A stretch of 64,000 nucleotides of DNA from CALDTK01 sp965215215 (GCA_965215215.1 OZ244043.1:744001-808000), one strand, 5' to 3'; positions 53,275-62,576 are shown, counted from the first letter of the stretch. Made by a program: numbers and translations. Notes: a model not told the origin generated them from the letters alone.

Positions 53275-53549
53275 TTACGCTAGTGCACGCTTCAAAATAT
53301 AAAACTTGCAAAACGGTAAAAGTCAATACGGCTAGCCACCGATCACCTGTAGCAATAACTACGCGCGCGATTGGATCATTTTATGCCGGATAGGCAAATC
53401 TAGACACACGATAGTACATCTCATTAAAGTTATTAATTCGTATGGACTTATCTACAGTTTCAAACAAAGGATGAGTAAATATCCGATTCATCTCAACTAG
53501 GTCAACTAGAATTGTTTTACCGGGAAGCAATACATTCGCTAATAATGAA
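53275..53549. other. Short region between the IS3 element and the LLM gene
   Basis: About 275 AT-rich bases. A reverse-strand frame of 69 codons (53381-53590) overlaps the end of the LLM gene and shows no family features, so I do not call it. The region may contain the tail of the gene interrupted by the IS. Confidence 0.35.
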
Positions 53550-54572
53550 TTAAGCGATGAGTGGCCGAATACGACCTCCCAATAGTTCAATAGCGCGCAG
53601 GTATTTCTTCGTAGTTAACGAGGCAACGTCCAACTGGAAAGTCACGCGGTCCACCCCGCCGAGCGCCCCGCTGTGCCGCAAGATCTTCTCCGCTACCTCC
53701 TCCGGCTCACCGACCAGGAACGCCCCGAGCGGCCCGGTCTGCGCGTCGAACTGCGGCCGCGTGATCGGGGGCCCACCCCGCTCCTGCGAGCGTTTCGAGA
53801 AGAACTTCGCGTAGCCCGGGTACATCGTCTCGATGGCCTCTTTGCGTGTATCGGCTACGTACCCGAGCGAATGCAAGCCGACCTTCAGTTGCTCCGGGGC
53901 GAACCCCGCCCGAGCGCCGGCCTCCCGGTAGAGATCGACCAGCGGACGAAAGCGCGCAGTATCCCCGCCGATGATCGCGACCATGAGGGGCAAACCGAGT
54001 CGGCCCGCCCGCACAAAGGAGGCCGGTGTCCCCCCGACCCCGAGCCAGATCGGGAGTTGCGCCTGCTCGGGTCGCGGGTAAACGCCCTCGCCGTTGAGCG
54101 CCGGGCGAAACCGGCCCGACCAAGTGACGTGCTCCTCGTCGCGGACTCTGAGGAGCAGCCCGAGCTTCTCCGCGAACAGCGCGTCGTAATCCGCGAGCTC
54201 GTACCCGAAGAGCGGAAACGCCTCGATCGAGGAACCGCGCCCGACCACCATCTCCGCGCGGCCCCGGCTGATCAAGTCGACCGTAGCGAACTGCTGGAAG
54301 AGGCGCACCGGGTCTACGGCGCTCAGTACGGCCACCGCGCTCATGAGCCGGATCCGTTTCGTCCGCGCGGCGGCCGCGGCCAAGATCACCGCGGTCGCCG
54401 AGTCGAGGTACTCCGCGCGGTGGTGTTCGCCGATGCCGAATACGTCGAGGCCCACTTCGTCGGCGAGGTCGATGCGCTGCAGCAGGCGCTCCATGGCCGC
54501 CGCGCCACTCACCACGGGGTCGGTCCCGTTGTCCATGAGCGCGAGCGCGAAGCTGTCAATCCCTAGTTCCAT
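53550..54572 (-). CDS. LLM-class flavin-dependent oxidoreductase
   Basis: About 340 residues of the bacterial luciferase-like family: MELGIDSFALALMDN start, EVGLDVFGIGEHHRAEYLDS (family motif with GEHH), IRLMSAVAVLSAVDPVRLFQ QFATVD, and LPIWLGVGGTPASFVRAGRL. These FMN- or F420-using monooxygenases act on varied substrates, so none can be given. The in-frame ATG at 54572 is preferred over one at 54578 because the family starts MELGI. The next gene upstream encodes an outer-membrane barrel. Confidence 0.88.
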   Translation of the reverse strand: MELGIDSFALALMDNGTDPVVSGAAAMERLLQRIDLADEVGLDVFGIGEHHRAEYLDSATAVILAAAAARTKRIRLMSAVAVLSAVDPVRLFQQFATVDLISRGRAEMVVGRGSSIEAFPLFGYELADYDALFAEKLGLLLRVRDEEHVTWSGRFRPALNGEGVYPRPEQAQLPIWLGVGGTPASFVRAGRLGLPLMVAIIGGDTARFRPLVDLYREAGARAGFAPEQLKVGLHSLGYVADTRKEAIETMYPGYAKFFSKRSQERGGPPITRPQFDAQTGPLGAFLVGEPEEVAEKILRHSGALGGVDRVTFQLDVASLTTKKYLRAIELLGGRIRPLIA

Positions 54573-54611
54573 GCGCACTAACGTGCGAGCCGCAGTCGGG
54601 GTGCGACCGAC

Positions 54612-55493
54612 CTACTCGAGGTCGAGAAAGACACCCGCCGAAAAGGTGTTGCCCGCGGCGATGATCTCCCCGCGCACCGCCGTAGCGGCCCCCACGGACA
54701 GCCCGAGCCTGTCGTTGAGGTAGACGTTCGCCTCGAGACCGATACTCACGAACTCCGTATTGTTCGCGAAGATGCCGGTACGGCTGGTGAGCGCCGACGG
54801 CTCCCCGTTCTTCAGGCTCTCCACCGCGTCGACCCGGGCGATGAGCCAGAGCCGCTCCTCCAGCAACCCGGCGCCCGCCTCGAGCCCCAAACGGACCTCG
54901 TCCGAGAACCCCCGCGTGCGATTGTTGAAGCCGCCGTAGCCACTCACGTAACCGGTCGTGCTTTCGCCAAAACGAATCCCGCGTCCCGCGTCGAGGCGGA
55001 GCATCTGGTTGAACTCGCCGTCGCCGAGCTGCAGCCGCCCGTCCGCCCCCCCGGCGGAGTTACCCGTCGGTAGGCCGAAGAGCAGCGTGGCGGCGACGGG
55101 GACGTTCGACCCCGGCTCGGTGAGCCCGTACTTGAGGGCCACGTCGATGTCCCCCACCCCGTTGAGCGCGCCACCCGGCGTGATGAGCTCCCGGCTGGTG
55201 CCGCTGGCGATGTCGTTCTGGACGGTCCGCGCGAACACCGCGCCGTTGACGACGCCCGTCAGTCGGTCCGTGAGGCCGTACTCGGCGTACAGGAAGGCGT
55301 TGTAGTTGCCGGTCGTCACGTTCGGATCCGTACCGCCGGAGCTGGTGTAGTGCTCGTCGTAGCGCAGCCACCAACCCGATAGCTTGAGGTAGGCATCGCC
55401 CCGGGGTTGCGGCCAGGGGCCACCGGCGTGCGCCAGGTTGGGGAGCAGGAGTAGGCTTGCGGCGAACGAAACCGCCAGACTGAACTTGAGCAT
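54612..55493 (-). CDS. Outer-membrane beta-barrel protein
   Basis: 293 residues with a clear signal peptide (SFAASLLLLPNLAHAGG). The body alternates beta strands and short turns: GDAYLKLSGWWLRYDEHYTS, YNAFLYAEYGLTDRLTGVVN, VALKYGLTEPGSNVPVAATL, and the C-terminal FSAGVFLDLE. It resembles small MetA-like or DUF3078-like barrels; no solute known. It sits 4 bases after the upstream BIG2-DM13 lipoprotein gene, so the two are probably one operon. A mini-hairpin motif lies inside (54960). Confidence 0.7.
   Translation of the reverse strand: MLKFSLAVSFAASLLLLPNLAHAGGPWPQPRGDAYLKLSGWWLRYDEHYTSSGGTDPNVTTGNYNAFLYAEYGLTDRLTGVVNGAVFARTVQNDIASGTSRELITPGGALNGVGDIDVALKYGLTEPGSNVPVAATLLFGLPTGNSAGGADGRLQLGDGEFNQMLRLDAGRGIRFGESTTGYVSGYGGFNNRTRGFSDEVRLGLEAGAGLLEERLWLIARVDAVESLKNGEPSALTSRTGIFANNTEFVSIGLEANVYLNDRLGLSVGAATAVRGEIIAAGNTFSAGVFLDLE
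54960..54973 (-). repeat. GTTTT mini-hairpin motif
   Basis: Reverse strand GTTTTGGCGAAAGC inside the barrel gene; identical core to the gltB copy. Confidence 0.6.
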
Positions 55494-55497
55494 GGGG

Positions 55498-56196
55498 TTA
55501 TCGTATTTCGCCGCTGCCTACACGGACGCTAAACGGTTTGCAGTAGTAGAGGAGGTAAGCGTACTGATCGACATCCACATCGGCCACCTCGTACTCGTGC
55601 GCGCCTTCGAACACGGTAACCGCCCCGATTTCGTAGGCCCCGGCAACGGAGCTCGGGTTGTTGGTGAGGTAGAGGTAAAGGCCGGGCAACCCGTCGTCGG
55701 CCACGTAGTCCGCCGCCAACCGTATGGTGATCCCGGTTTCGTCTTCGGATCGATCCAAACTGAACGTGCCGGTAAGCTCGTAGGAGCTCTGGGTCGCCAG
55801 TCGGCCACCGCGCGTCGGCATCGTCGTGGGCGCCCCTACGGAATCGACGGTGAGCTCCAGCGAATCGCTCGCCTGGAACATCTCGCCGACGAAACTGGCG
55901 CGCAGCACCGCCGTGCCCGCGGCGCGTGCCCGCACGAGACCGAGCGGGGAGACTTCCACGAGTTCGGGAGCGCTACTCTCCCAGCCGACGGATACCTCCT
56001 CGGGTAGGCCCACCTGGTTGAAGTAGCTCGCCTCGAGCTGAAAGCTATCGCCGACGCCGAGCGCTTCTACCTGGGTCGTGATGCGCAGCTCCGGCTCCAC
56101 GGCGTCCTCGATGTAGTCGGTGCCGATGCAGGCCGAATAGACCGTACTGAGCAAGCACCCGGCGGCCAGGTACAGCGTAAATCGATGTGCTCTCAT
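55498..56196 (-). CDS. Lipoprotein with BIG2 and DM13-like domains
   Basis: 232 residues. A lipobox-like signal (AAGCLLSTVYSACIGTDYIE) leads to a BIG2 Ig-like domain at about 35-118 (SVGWESSAPELVEVSPLGLV; AAGTAVLRASFVG). The last 95 residues fit the DM13 domain: YELTGTFSLDRSEDETGITI, LPGLYLYLTNNPSSVAGAYE and YAYLLYYCKPFSVRVGSGEI, with the conserved Cys in YYCKPFSV. DM13 is proposed to be redox-related and contains a near-invariant cysteine. It precedes an outer-membrane barrel gene by 4 bases, suggesting a shared envelope function. Confidence 0.75.
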   Translation of the reverse strand: MRAHRFTLYLAAGCLLSTVYSACIGTDYIEDAVEPELRITTQVEALGVGDSFQLEASYFNQVGLPEEVSVGWESSAPELVEVSPLGLVRARAAGTAVLRASFVGEMFQASDSLELTVDSVGAPTTMPTRGGRLATQSSYELTGTFSLDRSEDETGITIRLAADYVADDGLPGLYLYLTNNPSSVAGAYEIGAVTVFEGAHEYEVADVDVDQYAYLLYYCKPFSVRVGSGEIR

Positions 56197-56324
56197 GGAG
56201 GTTGCGTGATGTTGCTCCTTTGAAAGTACACCGCGACTCTTCCCCCCTACGAGCGCGCGGGAGGTATGTACAATACTTAAGGAAGCCTAACCCGCGGGTG
56301 CCTTCGCGCGGAGGCGCGGGCAGC

Positions 56325-56708
56325 CTACGCCAAGTTTCGCACCACGCCGAATACCACCAAAATCGCCAACACCACGAGCAGCGCCGGCGTGGAGAATATC
56401 CGCTCGCGCAGTCGACCCGCGGTGCCCCCCTCCGCGCCGACAATACTCAGGCCCAGGCCGAGCACGAGGTAGGGCATACCGAGGACAACCACCGGGTTTT
56501 GCCGCAAGGCGGCTCCGAAGTTGAAGTTCAACAGCTCGTGTACGGCCCGTTGCGTGCCACAACCCGGGCACTGGTATCCGCTCGCCGCGTAGAGTGGGCA
56601 CTCCGGGTAAAACCCGACCGCCGTAGGCTCGAAGGTGCGGTAGAGCCACGCCAGCAGCAGACAGACGGCAGCGAAAAGACCGAGGCGCAGAAGCTGTTTG
56701 GTGTACAT
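56325..56708 (-). CDS. DUF2752 membrane protein
   Basis: About 127 residues from the ATG at 56708. The DUF2752 signature CPGCGTQRAVHELLNFNFGA follows CPLYAASGYQ, and the sequence RQNPVVVLGMPYLVLGLGLS follows it. Two or three membrane helices flank the Cys-rich loop. The function of the family is unknown. The gene contains a form-B mini-hairpin motif (56496-56510). It is divergent from the next gene. Confidence 0.85.
   Translation of the reverse strand: MYTKQLLRLGLFAAVCLLLAWLYRTFEPTAVGFYPECPLYAASGYQCPGCGTQRAVHELLNFNFGAALRQNPVVVLGMPYLVLGLGLSIVGAEGGTAGRLRERIFSTPALLVVLAILVVFGVVRNLA
56496..56510 (+). repeat. GTTTT mini-hairpin motif, CC/GG stem form
   Basis: GTTTTGCCGCAAGGC, identical to the copy in hemJ, inside the DUF2752 gene. 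Confidence 0.6.
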
Positions 56709-56832
56709 CTCGTGGTGGGGTGCGTCAAAGCTACGTGGCACGCAAAATAGAGCTTTCACCGCCTACCCCAAACGTTGTAGGAACAGCGAGCCGGCGTGAT
56801 TTTAGTAAAGTAACACGTACTAGTCCACCACT

Positions 56833-57576
56833 ATGAACCTACTACCCAGTGGCCTTCCCAGGCTCGTGACACTCTGTTTCTGTTCGCTACTCGCCTCCCG
56901 GGCCGTGGCGCAGGATTCCACCACCGCAGTCTCCGTGTCGTTGGCGCTGCCCGACTCCGTACCGTACGGGGACTTCGTGTACGCCACCATCGAGATCACC
57001 AACGTAACGATGGATACCGTCTACCCATTCGGTGGTCGCCAGTCACTTTTTACCTCCCTAACCAACCGCGACAGCGTGGGGGGAACCACCGAGGTGCACG
57101 TGAGCCCGTGGCAGCGCGAGATCGGCGTGCCCCCGACGACGAGCCTCAGCCTACGGGTCAACCTCACCGAACAGGTGTACGACAGTACGCTGCTCGAGGC
57201 GACGCAGGTGCGCGCCTACTACTTCGCCGGGGACGACCAACGGGGCGTGCAGGCTACCGGTGCCGCGCTTTTGGTCTGGCAGACGGACTCCGACTCGAGC
57301 GGTCTGGATGCATTCCTCCGCGCCGACCGTTATCACTTCAATACCGATCAGTTCGGCCTGACGTACGCGGAGCGCTACGAGAAATTCATCGAACAGCACC
57401 CGCGCAGTCCGTTCGTACAGATCGCCCGGGACCGGATGATCGAGCTGTACTGGGAGGAGCGCGAGGTGGAACGCTTGCGCTCGGCGCTCAAGGCAAACCT
57501 GCGCGAACCCCGTATCTCGAGCGAGCGGGCGGAGTACTACGAGGGCTGGTATACGGCGCTGACCCTGGGGGATTAG
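56833..57576 (+). CDS. Secreted protein of unknown function
   Basis: 247 residues. A signal peptide (LVTLCFCSLLASRAVAQ) is followed by a beta-rich half resembling an Ig-like intracellular proteinase-inhibitor fold (SVPYGDFVYATIEITNVTMD TVYPFGG; VSPWQREIGVPPTTSLSLRV NL). The second half is helical with YAERYEKFIEQHPRSPFVQI, like a single tetratricopeptide unit. No catalytic motif. A strong terminator follows 25 bases after the stop. Confidence 0.6.
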   Translation: MNLLPSGLPRLVTLCFCSLLASRAVAQDSTTAVSVSLALPDSVPYGDFVYATIEITNVTMDTVYPFGGRQSLFTSLTNRDSVGGTTEVHVSPWQREIGVPPTTSLSLRVNLTEQVYDSTLLEATQVRAYYFAGDDQRGVQATGAALLVWQTDSDSSGLDAFLRADRYHFNTDQFGLTYAERYEKFIEQHPRSPFVQIARDRMIELYWEEREVERLRSALKANLREPRISSERAEYYEGWYTALTLGD

Positions 57577-57600
57577 CCCGCTGGGTCGACTACACGAGGG

Positions 57601-57632
57601 AAAGCCCCGCGTCCGGACGGACGCGGGGCTTT
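57601..57632. terminator. Strong bidirectional terminator
   Basis: AAAGCCCCGCGTCC and GGACGCGGGGCTTT form a perfect 14-bp stem with a 4-base loop and T/A-rich flanks, between convergent genes. Confidence 0.88.
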
Positions 57633-57659
57633 CTGGTTGCTTAGGGTCACTCGTTTCGC

Positions 57660-58046
57660 TTAGGAGAGCGACGCGGTGCGCTGGCCGGTCGTCTCGACGT
57701 ACGCACGTCGTTCGACACCGTAGTGCTTGTAAACGGAGTCGCGGAAACTGTTGTCGCCGGTATCCGGCCAGTTGTCTTTGTCGAAACCGGGAGCCTGCTC
57801 GAGCTTCTCTTTGCTCACGTTAAGCTGGAAGGTCTCGTTTTCCGGATGCACATCGAACGCTTCGAGCGGCACGGCGAACAGCTTATCGCCCATACCCAAG
57901 AACCCGCCGAAGCTTAATACGGCATAATCGATGCGTCCATCCTGCAGGTTAATCATGAGATCTTTAATGTCTCCAATGTTTTCCTTAAGGTTATTGAAAA
58001 CCTTAGTTCCGATAATCGATGAGCTTGAAAGAATGCGGGGTTGCAT
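57660..58046 (-). CDS. PRC-barrel domain protein
   Basis: 128 residues. ILSSSSIIGTKVFNNLKENI GDIKDLMIN and YAVLSFGGFLGMGDKLFAVP are the PRC-barrel core (residues 5-75). The tail KYDKDNW-like segment, here FDKDNWPDTGDNSFRDSVYK HYG, is common in stress-related members. PRC-barrel proteins bind RNA or other proteins and are often induced by osmotic or envelope stress; the role here is unknown. It is divergent from icmF. Confidence 0.82.
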   Translation of the reverse strand: MQPRILSSSSIIGTKVFNNLKENIGDIKDLMINLQDGRIDYAVLSFGGFLGMGDKLFAVPLEAFDVHPENETFQLNVSKEKLEQAPGFDKDNWPDTGDNSFRDSVYKHYGVERRAYVETTGQRTASLS

Positions 58047-58190
58047 AATAATTGTGTTTTGTAGGAATATCGCAGTATCGCGATGTATTCATTTGTAGTA
58101 AGTGGGATATCGCTACACTTGTTCACGTATTTTCTAAATTAATTCACGTAGCTTGCTTTGTACCTTGGCGGTACCTAGCCAAGCAATCCC

Positions 58191-61100
58191 ATGTCGAGTA
58201 CTTCTGTAAACAGCGCCCCAGCGCAGTCTGCCCCCGGCGACACCGACGAGCGGGGGATCTACCGCCCGCACCACCACGTCCGCATCGTGACCAGCGCGAG
58301 TCTCTTCGACGGGCACGACGCGTCGATCAACATCATGCGTCGCATCTTACAGCGTTCGGGCGCCGAGGTGATTCACCTGGGGCACAACCGGTCGGTCGCC
58401 GAGATCGTGCGCTGCGCGCTCCAGGAAGACGTACAGGGCATCGCCATCACGAGCTACCAGGGTGGGCACCTCGAATTCTTCAAGTATATGCGCGACCTAC
58501 TCGACGAGGCGGGCGCGGAGCACATCCAGATCGTGGGCGGGGGCGGGGGTACCATCCTGCGGGCGGAGATCGACGAGCTGCACGCCTACGGGATCAACCG
58601 CGTTTACGCGCCCGACGACGGACGTGCGATGGGGCTCCAGGGGATGATCAACGACGTGCTGATGCGTTGCGACTACGCCCTGCCGGGTGAGAACTCGTTG
58701 GCGCGCCACATCACGCTCGTCGAAAACGACGCCGAGCGTTACGCGCACCTGATCGAGGACGCGGCCGCCCGCGCGGCGAAGACGGAGGTCCCGGTACTCG
58801 GTATCACGGGCACCGGGGGTGCGGGTAAATCCTCCCTGGTCGACGAGCTGATCCGCAGGTTCCTCCGCTCGAGCCCGCGGGGGCGCCTCGGGGTGATTAG
58901 CGTCGACCCGAGCAAGCGCAAGAGCGGGGGCGCGCTACTCGGCGACCGCATCCGCATGAACTCCCTACGCTCCGAACGCGTATTCATGCGCTCGCTGGCC
59001 ACGCGGCAAGCGAACCTCGCGCTCAGCAGGCACGTGCAGGCCGCCGTAGACCTCATGCGCGTCGAAGGCTTCGACCTGGTCATCCTCGAGACCAGCGGCA
59101 TCGGGCAATCCGATACGGAGATCGTCGATCACTCCGACGTATCGCTCTACGTAATGACGCCCGACTACGGCGCGGCCACCCAGCTCGAGAAGATCGACAT
59201 GCTCGATTTCGCCGACTGCATCGCGCTCAACAAGAGCGACAAACGCGGCGCGCTCGACGCCCTGCGCGACGTGCGTAAGCAGGTGCAGCGCAATCGCGAT
59301 CGCTGGGAAGAACCCACCGACTCGATGCCGGTGTACGCCACGGTAGCCAGTCAGTTCAACGACGGCGGCGTCAATGCGCTCTGGACGAAGCTGACCGACC
59401 TCCTCGCCGGACGGGGCTACACGCTCGACCTCGACGAATCTACCGCCGCGGCACGAACGCCGAGTGCGCCGCCGGTACCCCCCGCCCGCACTCGCTACCT
59501 CTCCGAGATCGCCGAAGCCATTCGCGGCTACGATGCGTTCGTCGGTGAAGAGGCCGACCGCGCACGCTGGAAAGCGCAGCTCGAGGCCGTCCTCGCGCGC
59601 GGCGAAATCAACGACGCCGAAGGCCTGAACTCACAGCTCGAGGAAGTACGGCAGTCGCTCGCCAGCGCGACCCTGCACGAGCTCGGCGGCTGGGACGAGC
59701 TGCTCGCCGCCTACCGCGCCGACGAGTACGCCTACACCGTGCGCGAGCGCGAGATTCGCGTCCCGACCCACACCACCACCCTCTCCGGCACGCGTGTGCC
59801 GCGCGTAGCGCTCCCCCGCTACACCGACCCCGGCGACCGGCTCCGCTGGTTGCGCCAGGAGAACGTCCCGGGTGCCTTCCCCTTCACCGCCGGGGTGTTC
59901 CCCTTCAAGCGCGCCGGCGAGGACCCTACCCGGATGTTCGCCGGCGAAGGCGGTCCGGAGCGCACCAACCGCCGCTTTCACTACCTCAGCCAGGGGCTGC
60001 CCGCCGCCCGTCTTTCCACGGCCTTCGACTCCGTGACCCTCTACGGCGAAGACCCCGGCGAGCGGCCGGATATCTACGGGAAGGTGGGTAACTCGGGCGT
60101 GAGCGTGAGCTCGCTCGACGACGCCAAACGGCTCTACTCCGGCTTCGACCTGTCTGCACCCACCACCTCGGTGAGCATGACGATCAACGGTCCGGCCGCC
60201 GCCGTAACGGCTTTCTTCATGAACGTCGCCATCGACCAGGTGTGCGAGCGTTACATCCGCGAACACGGGCTGGAGGCAGACGTGGAGACCGCTTTCGCGA
60301 AAACGTACGACTCCCGCGGACTGACCCGCCCGAGCTACCGCGCCGGGGGTTTGCCGGAAGGCAACGACGGACTCGGACTGCTGCTACTCGGCCTGACCGG
60401 CGACCAGGTGCTCGACGCGGAGGCCTACGCCGAGTGCCGCCGGCGGGCGCTGCGGAGCGTGCGCGGCACCGTGCAGGCGGACATACTGAAGGAGGATCAG
60501 GCACAGAACACGTGCATCTTCTCGACCGAATTCGCCCTGCGCCTGATGGGCGACATGCAGGAGGCCTTCATCCGCGAAGGCATTCGCAACTTCTATTCGG
60601 TGAGCATCTCCGGCTACCACATCGCCGAGGCGGGGGCCAACCCGATCACGCAGCTGGCCTTCACGCTCGCCAACGGCTTCACGTTCGTGGAGTACTACCT
60701 GAGCCGCGGCATGGCCATCGACGACTTCGCACCTTCGCTCAGTTTCTTTTTCTCGAACGGGATCGACGCGGAGTACGCCGTGATCGGCCGGGTGGCACGC
60801 CGGATTTGGGCCAAGGCGATGCGCGAGAAGTACGCCGCCTCCGAACGCAGCCAGAAGCTGAAGTACCACGTGCAAACCTCGGGGCGCAGTCTGCACGCCC
60901 AGGAGATCGCCTTCAACGACATCCGGACTACGCTACAGGCCCTCTACGCCATTTACGACAACTGTAACTCGCTGCACACCAATGCCTACGACGAGGCCAT
61001 CACCACGCCCACCGAGGAGAGCGTGCGGCGGGCCATGGCCATCCAGCTGATCATCAACCACGAGCTAGGGCTAGCGCGCAACGAAAACCCGATTCAGGGC

Positions 61101-61562
61101 TCGTTTATCGTCGAGGAGTTAACCGATTTGGTGGAGCAAGCCGTGCTCGCAGAATTCGACCGAATCACCGAGCGCGGCGGCGTGCTCGGCGCCATGGAGT
61201 CGATGTACCAGCGCGGTAAGATCCAGGAAGAATCGATGGAGTACGAGATGCGGAAGCACACCGGCGATCTCGTGATCGTAGGGGTGAACGCCTACCAGGG
61301 GAAGGACGGCTCGCCGACCGTACAGCCCGGCGAAGTGATCCGCGCGAGCGAAGCGGAGAAGCAGGCGCAAGTAACCGGCGTCGCCGAGCTGCAAGCGTGC
61401 CATAGGGATACGGCCGAACTAGCGCTCGGCGAGCTGCAGCGCGCGGCGCTGGCCGGCGAAAACACCTTCGATGCGCTCCTGGAGGCGGCCAAGGTCTGCT
61501 CGCTCGGCCAGATGACCGCCGCGCTCTACGAGGTAGGGGGCGAGTACCGTCGCAACATGTGA
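58191..61562 (+). CDS. icmF: Fused isobutyryl-CoA mutase IcmF
   Basis: 1123 residues in IcmF order. An N-terminal B12-binding domain has IVTSASLFDGHDASINIMRR, VIHLGHNRSV and VGGGGGTILRAEI. A MeaB-like G-protein chaperone follows with the P-loop GITGTGGAGKSSLVDELI at about 204-221. The C-terminal half is the acyl-CoA-binding mutase TIM barrel (YLSQGLPAARLSTAFDSVTL; NTCIFSTEFALRLMGDM; YHVQTSGRSLHAQEIAFNDI). It interconverts isobutyryl- and n-butyryl-CoA with adenosylcobalamin; some relatives prefer isovaleryl-CoA. The G-domain proofreads the cofactor. A mini-hairpin motif lies at the FAKTYDSRG codons (60291). Confidence 0.93.
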   Translation: MSSTSVNSAPAQSAPGDTDERGIYRPHHHVRIVTSASLFDGHDASINIMRRILQRSGAEVIHLGHNRSVAEIVRCALQEDVQGIAITSYQGGHLEFFKYMRDLLDEAGAEHIQIVGGGGGTILRAEIDELHAYGINRVYAPDDGRAMGLQGMINDVLMRCDYALPGENSLARHITLVENDAERYAHLIEDAAARAAKTEVPVLGITGTGGAGKSSLVDELIRRFLRSSPRGRLGVISVDPSKRKSGGALLGDRIRMNSLRSERVFMRSLATRQANLALSRHVQAAVDLMRVEGFDLVILETSGIGQSDTEIVDHSDVSLYVMTPDYGAATQLEKIDMLDFADCIALNKSDKRGALDALRDVRKQVQRNRDRWEEPTDSMPVYATVASQFNDGGVNALWTKLTDLLAGRGYTLDLDESTAAARTPSAPPVPPARTRYLSEIAEAIRGYDAFVGEEADRARWKAQLEAVLARGEINDAEGLNSQLEEVRQSLASATLHELGGWDELLAAYRADEYAYTVREREIRVPTHTTTLSGTRVPRVALPRYTDPGDRLRWLRQENVPGAFPFTAGVFPFKRAGEDPTRMFAGEGGPERTNRRFHYLSQGLPAARLSTAFDSVTLYGEDPGERPDIYGKVGNSGVSVSSLDDAKRLYSGFDLSAPTTSVSMTINGPAAAVTAFFMNVAIDQVCERYIREHGLEADVETAFAKTYDSRGLTRPSYRAGGLPEGNDGLGLLLLGLTGDQVLDAEAYAECRRRALRSVRGTVQADILKEDQAQNTCIFSTEFALRLMGDMQEAFIREGIRNFYSVSISGYHIAEAGANPITQLAFTLANGFTFVEYYLSRGMAIDDFAPSLSFFFSNGIDAEYAVIGRVARRIWAKAMREKYAASERSQKLKYHVQTSGRSLHAQEIAFNDIRTTLQALYAIYDNCNSLHTNAYDEAITTPTEESVRRAMAIQLIINHELGLARNENPIQGSFIVEELTDLVEQAVLAEFDRITERGGVLGAMESMYQRGKIQEESMEYEMRKHTGDLVIVGVNAYQGKDGSPTVQPGEVIRASEAEKQAQVTGVAELQACHRDTAELALGELQRAALAGENTFDALLEAAKVCSLGQMTAALYEVGGEYRRNM
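60291..60304 (-). repeat. GTTTT mini-hairpin motif
   Basis: Reverse strand GTTTTCGCGAAAGC; with the next base G the stem is CGC/GCG around GAAA. Inside icmF. Confidence 0.6.
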
Positions 61563-61573
61563 GCCGACCGCGC

Positions 61574-61675
61574 TCAGATAATCCCCCGAGCCGCCGCGTG
61601 CATGAGGTACATCGCGTACGCTATGAGCAGGAAGAATAGAAGCTTGCGCCGGTTAGCTCGGGTGGTTACAGTCAT
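61574..61675 (-). CDS. Possible 33-residue membrane peptide
   Basis: From an ATG at 61675 the frame reads MTVTTRANRRKLLFFLLIAY then AMYLMHAAARGII and stops at 61574. A basic N-terminus followed by one hydrophobic helix looks like a small single-span membrane protein. It ends 12 bases beyond the icmF stop. Its length gives little statistical support, and I know no family. Confidence 0.3.
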   Translation of the reverse strand: MTVTTRANRRKLLFFLLIAYAMYLMHAAARGII

Positions 61676-61786
61676 TCGGGGGGAGGAGCTGTTGGCCGCA
61701 TCTACAATGCGCAAACCCAGTGTATTGTTCGGCATTTACGAATACAAACTAGCGCCCGACCCGCCCCCGGGATCGTCGCTGCCCCA

Positions 61787-62473
61787 CTACTCCATCGCGT
61801 TTCCCTCCATCGTCGCTCCCTCGCGCGCCGTCTCCAGCGCGTCCGGTCCGAATATCAGCTGACCGTGCAGGGGTAAAACACACGCGATCGGTGGCGGTAC
61901 GGCGGCCCAGGCCTCGACGAATTTCGCCCAGTCCGCGTGGTCGATCTGCGGGTGAGACGGTCGTGCCTCCTCGGGATCGGCTCCGTACGGGATGCCCACG
62001 ACGCCATCGCCGGCAAACAGGTAGCGCTCGGGCTTCGAGAGGTAGAGCACGCTGCCTGGGGTATGCCCCGGAACCGGGAAGTAGGCGACGTCGAGCTCTT
62101 CGAGCAAGTCGGCGGAGTCCTGCAAGGTAGCGGCGCCGCTGTCGCCCGCGTCGGCCTCGTGCACGAGTACCGGTGCTCCGCCAACGGACCGACTCAGCTC
62201 GGCGGCGCTCAGCTTAGCCTGGTCGAGGAGGTCGGCGTGCGTGATGAGTAGGGCCAGCACCTGCCGGTCGCCGATGAAGGCTTCGACCGCGGCGCTCGTG
62301 ATGGCGTGCACGGCGTCGACGAGGATGACCCCGCCCGAACCGCGGTTAAGTCCGTACGATTGTCCCTTGCGAAAGCGGCGCTTGGGTACACGGAAGAGGG
62401 TGAGGTCGTCGGCCACCTCGTGGGCCTGTCCGTCGAGGAGTTCGGCGAATTGCGAATTCGGGAAGTGCTTCAT
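61787..62473 (-). CDS. Metallo-beta-lactamase-fold protein with degenerate metal site
   Basis: 228 residues. The fold is recognisable from GGVILVDAVHAITSAAVEAF IGD, then FPVPGHTPGSVLYLSKPERY LFAGDGVVG and CVLPLHGQ, which keep the third His, the bridging Asp and the last His positions. The main HxHxDH motif reads THADLLDQAK, so its second His and the Asp-His pair are missing. It may be a non-enzymatic or one-metal relative. Substrate unknown. Confidence 0.7.
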   Translation of the reverse strand: MKHFPNSQFAELLDGQAHEVADDLTLFRVPKRRFRKGQSYGLNRGSGGVILVDAVHAITSAAVEAFIGDRQVLALLITHADLLDQAKLSAAELSRSVGGAPVLVHEADAGDSGAATLQDSADLLEELDVAYFPVPGHTPGSVLYLSKPERYLFAGDGVVGIPYGADPEEARPSHPQIDHADWAKFVEAWAAVPPPIACVLPLHGQLIFGPDALETAREGATMEGNAME

Positions 62474-62576
62474 CTGTCGAAAATCGGGGGGGGGTGAGTG
62501 GGTTGGTGGCCGCGTCGATGGGCTCCGTAGGTACAGCGAGCTTTCGGCCTCCGAGGTTCAGCCGTCGCGGCGGACG

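Noticed and set aside
53381..53590. 69-codon reverse-strand frame beginning MNYWEVVFGHSS
   Set aside because: It overlaps the end of the LLM oxidoreductase gene, has no family features and lies in AT-rich sequence where such a frame can arise by chance.
61602..61862. 86-codon plus-strand frame after icmF
   Set aside because: It overlaps the metallo-beta-lactamase-fold gene on the other strand and has no domain; the small reverse-strand peptide there is the better, still weak, candidate.
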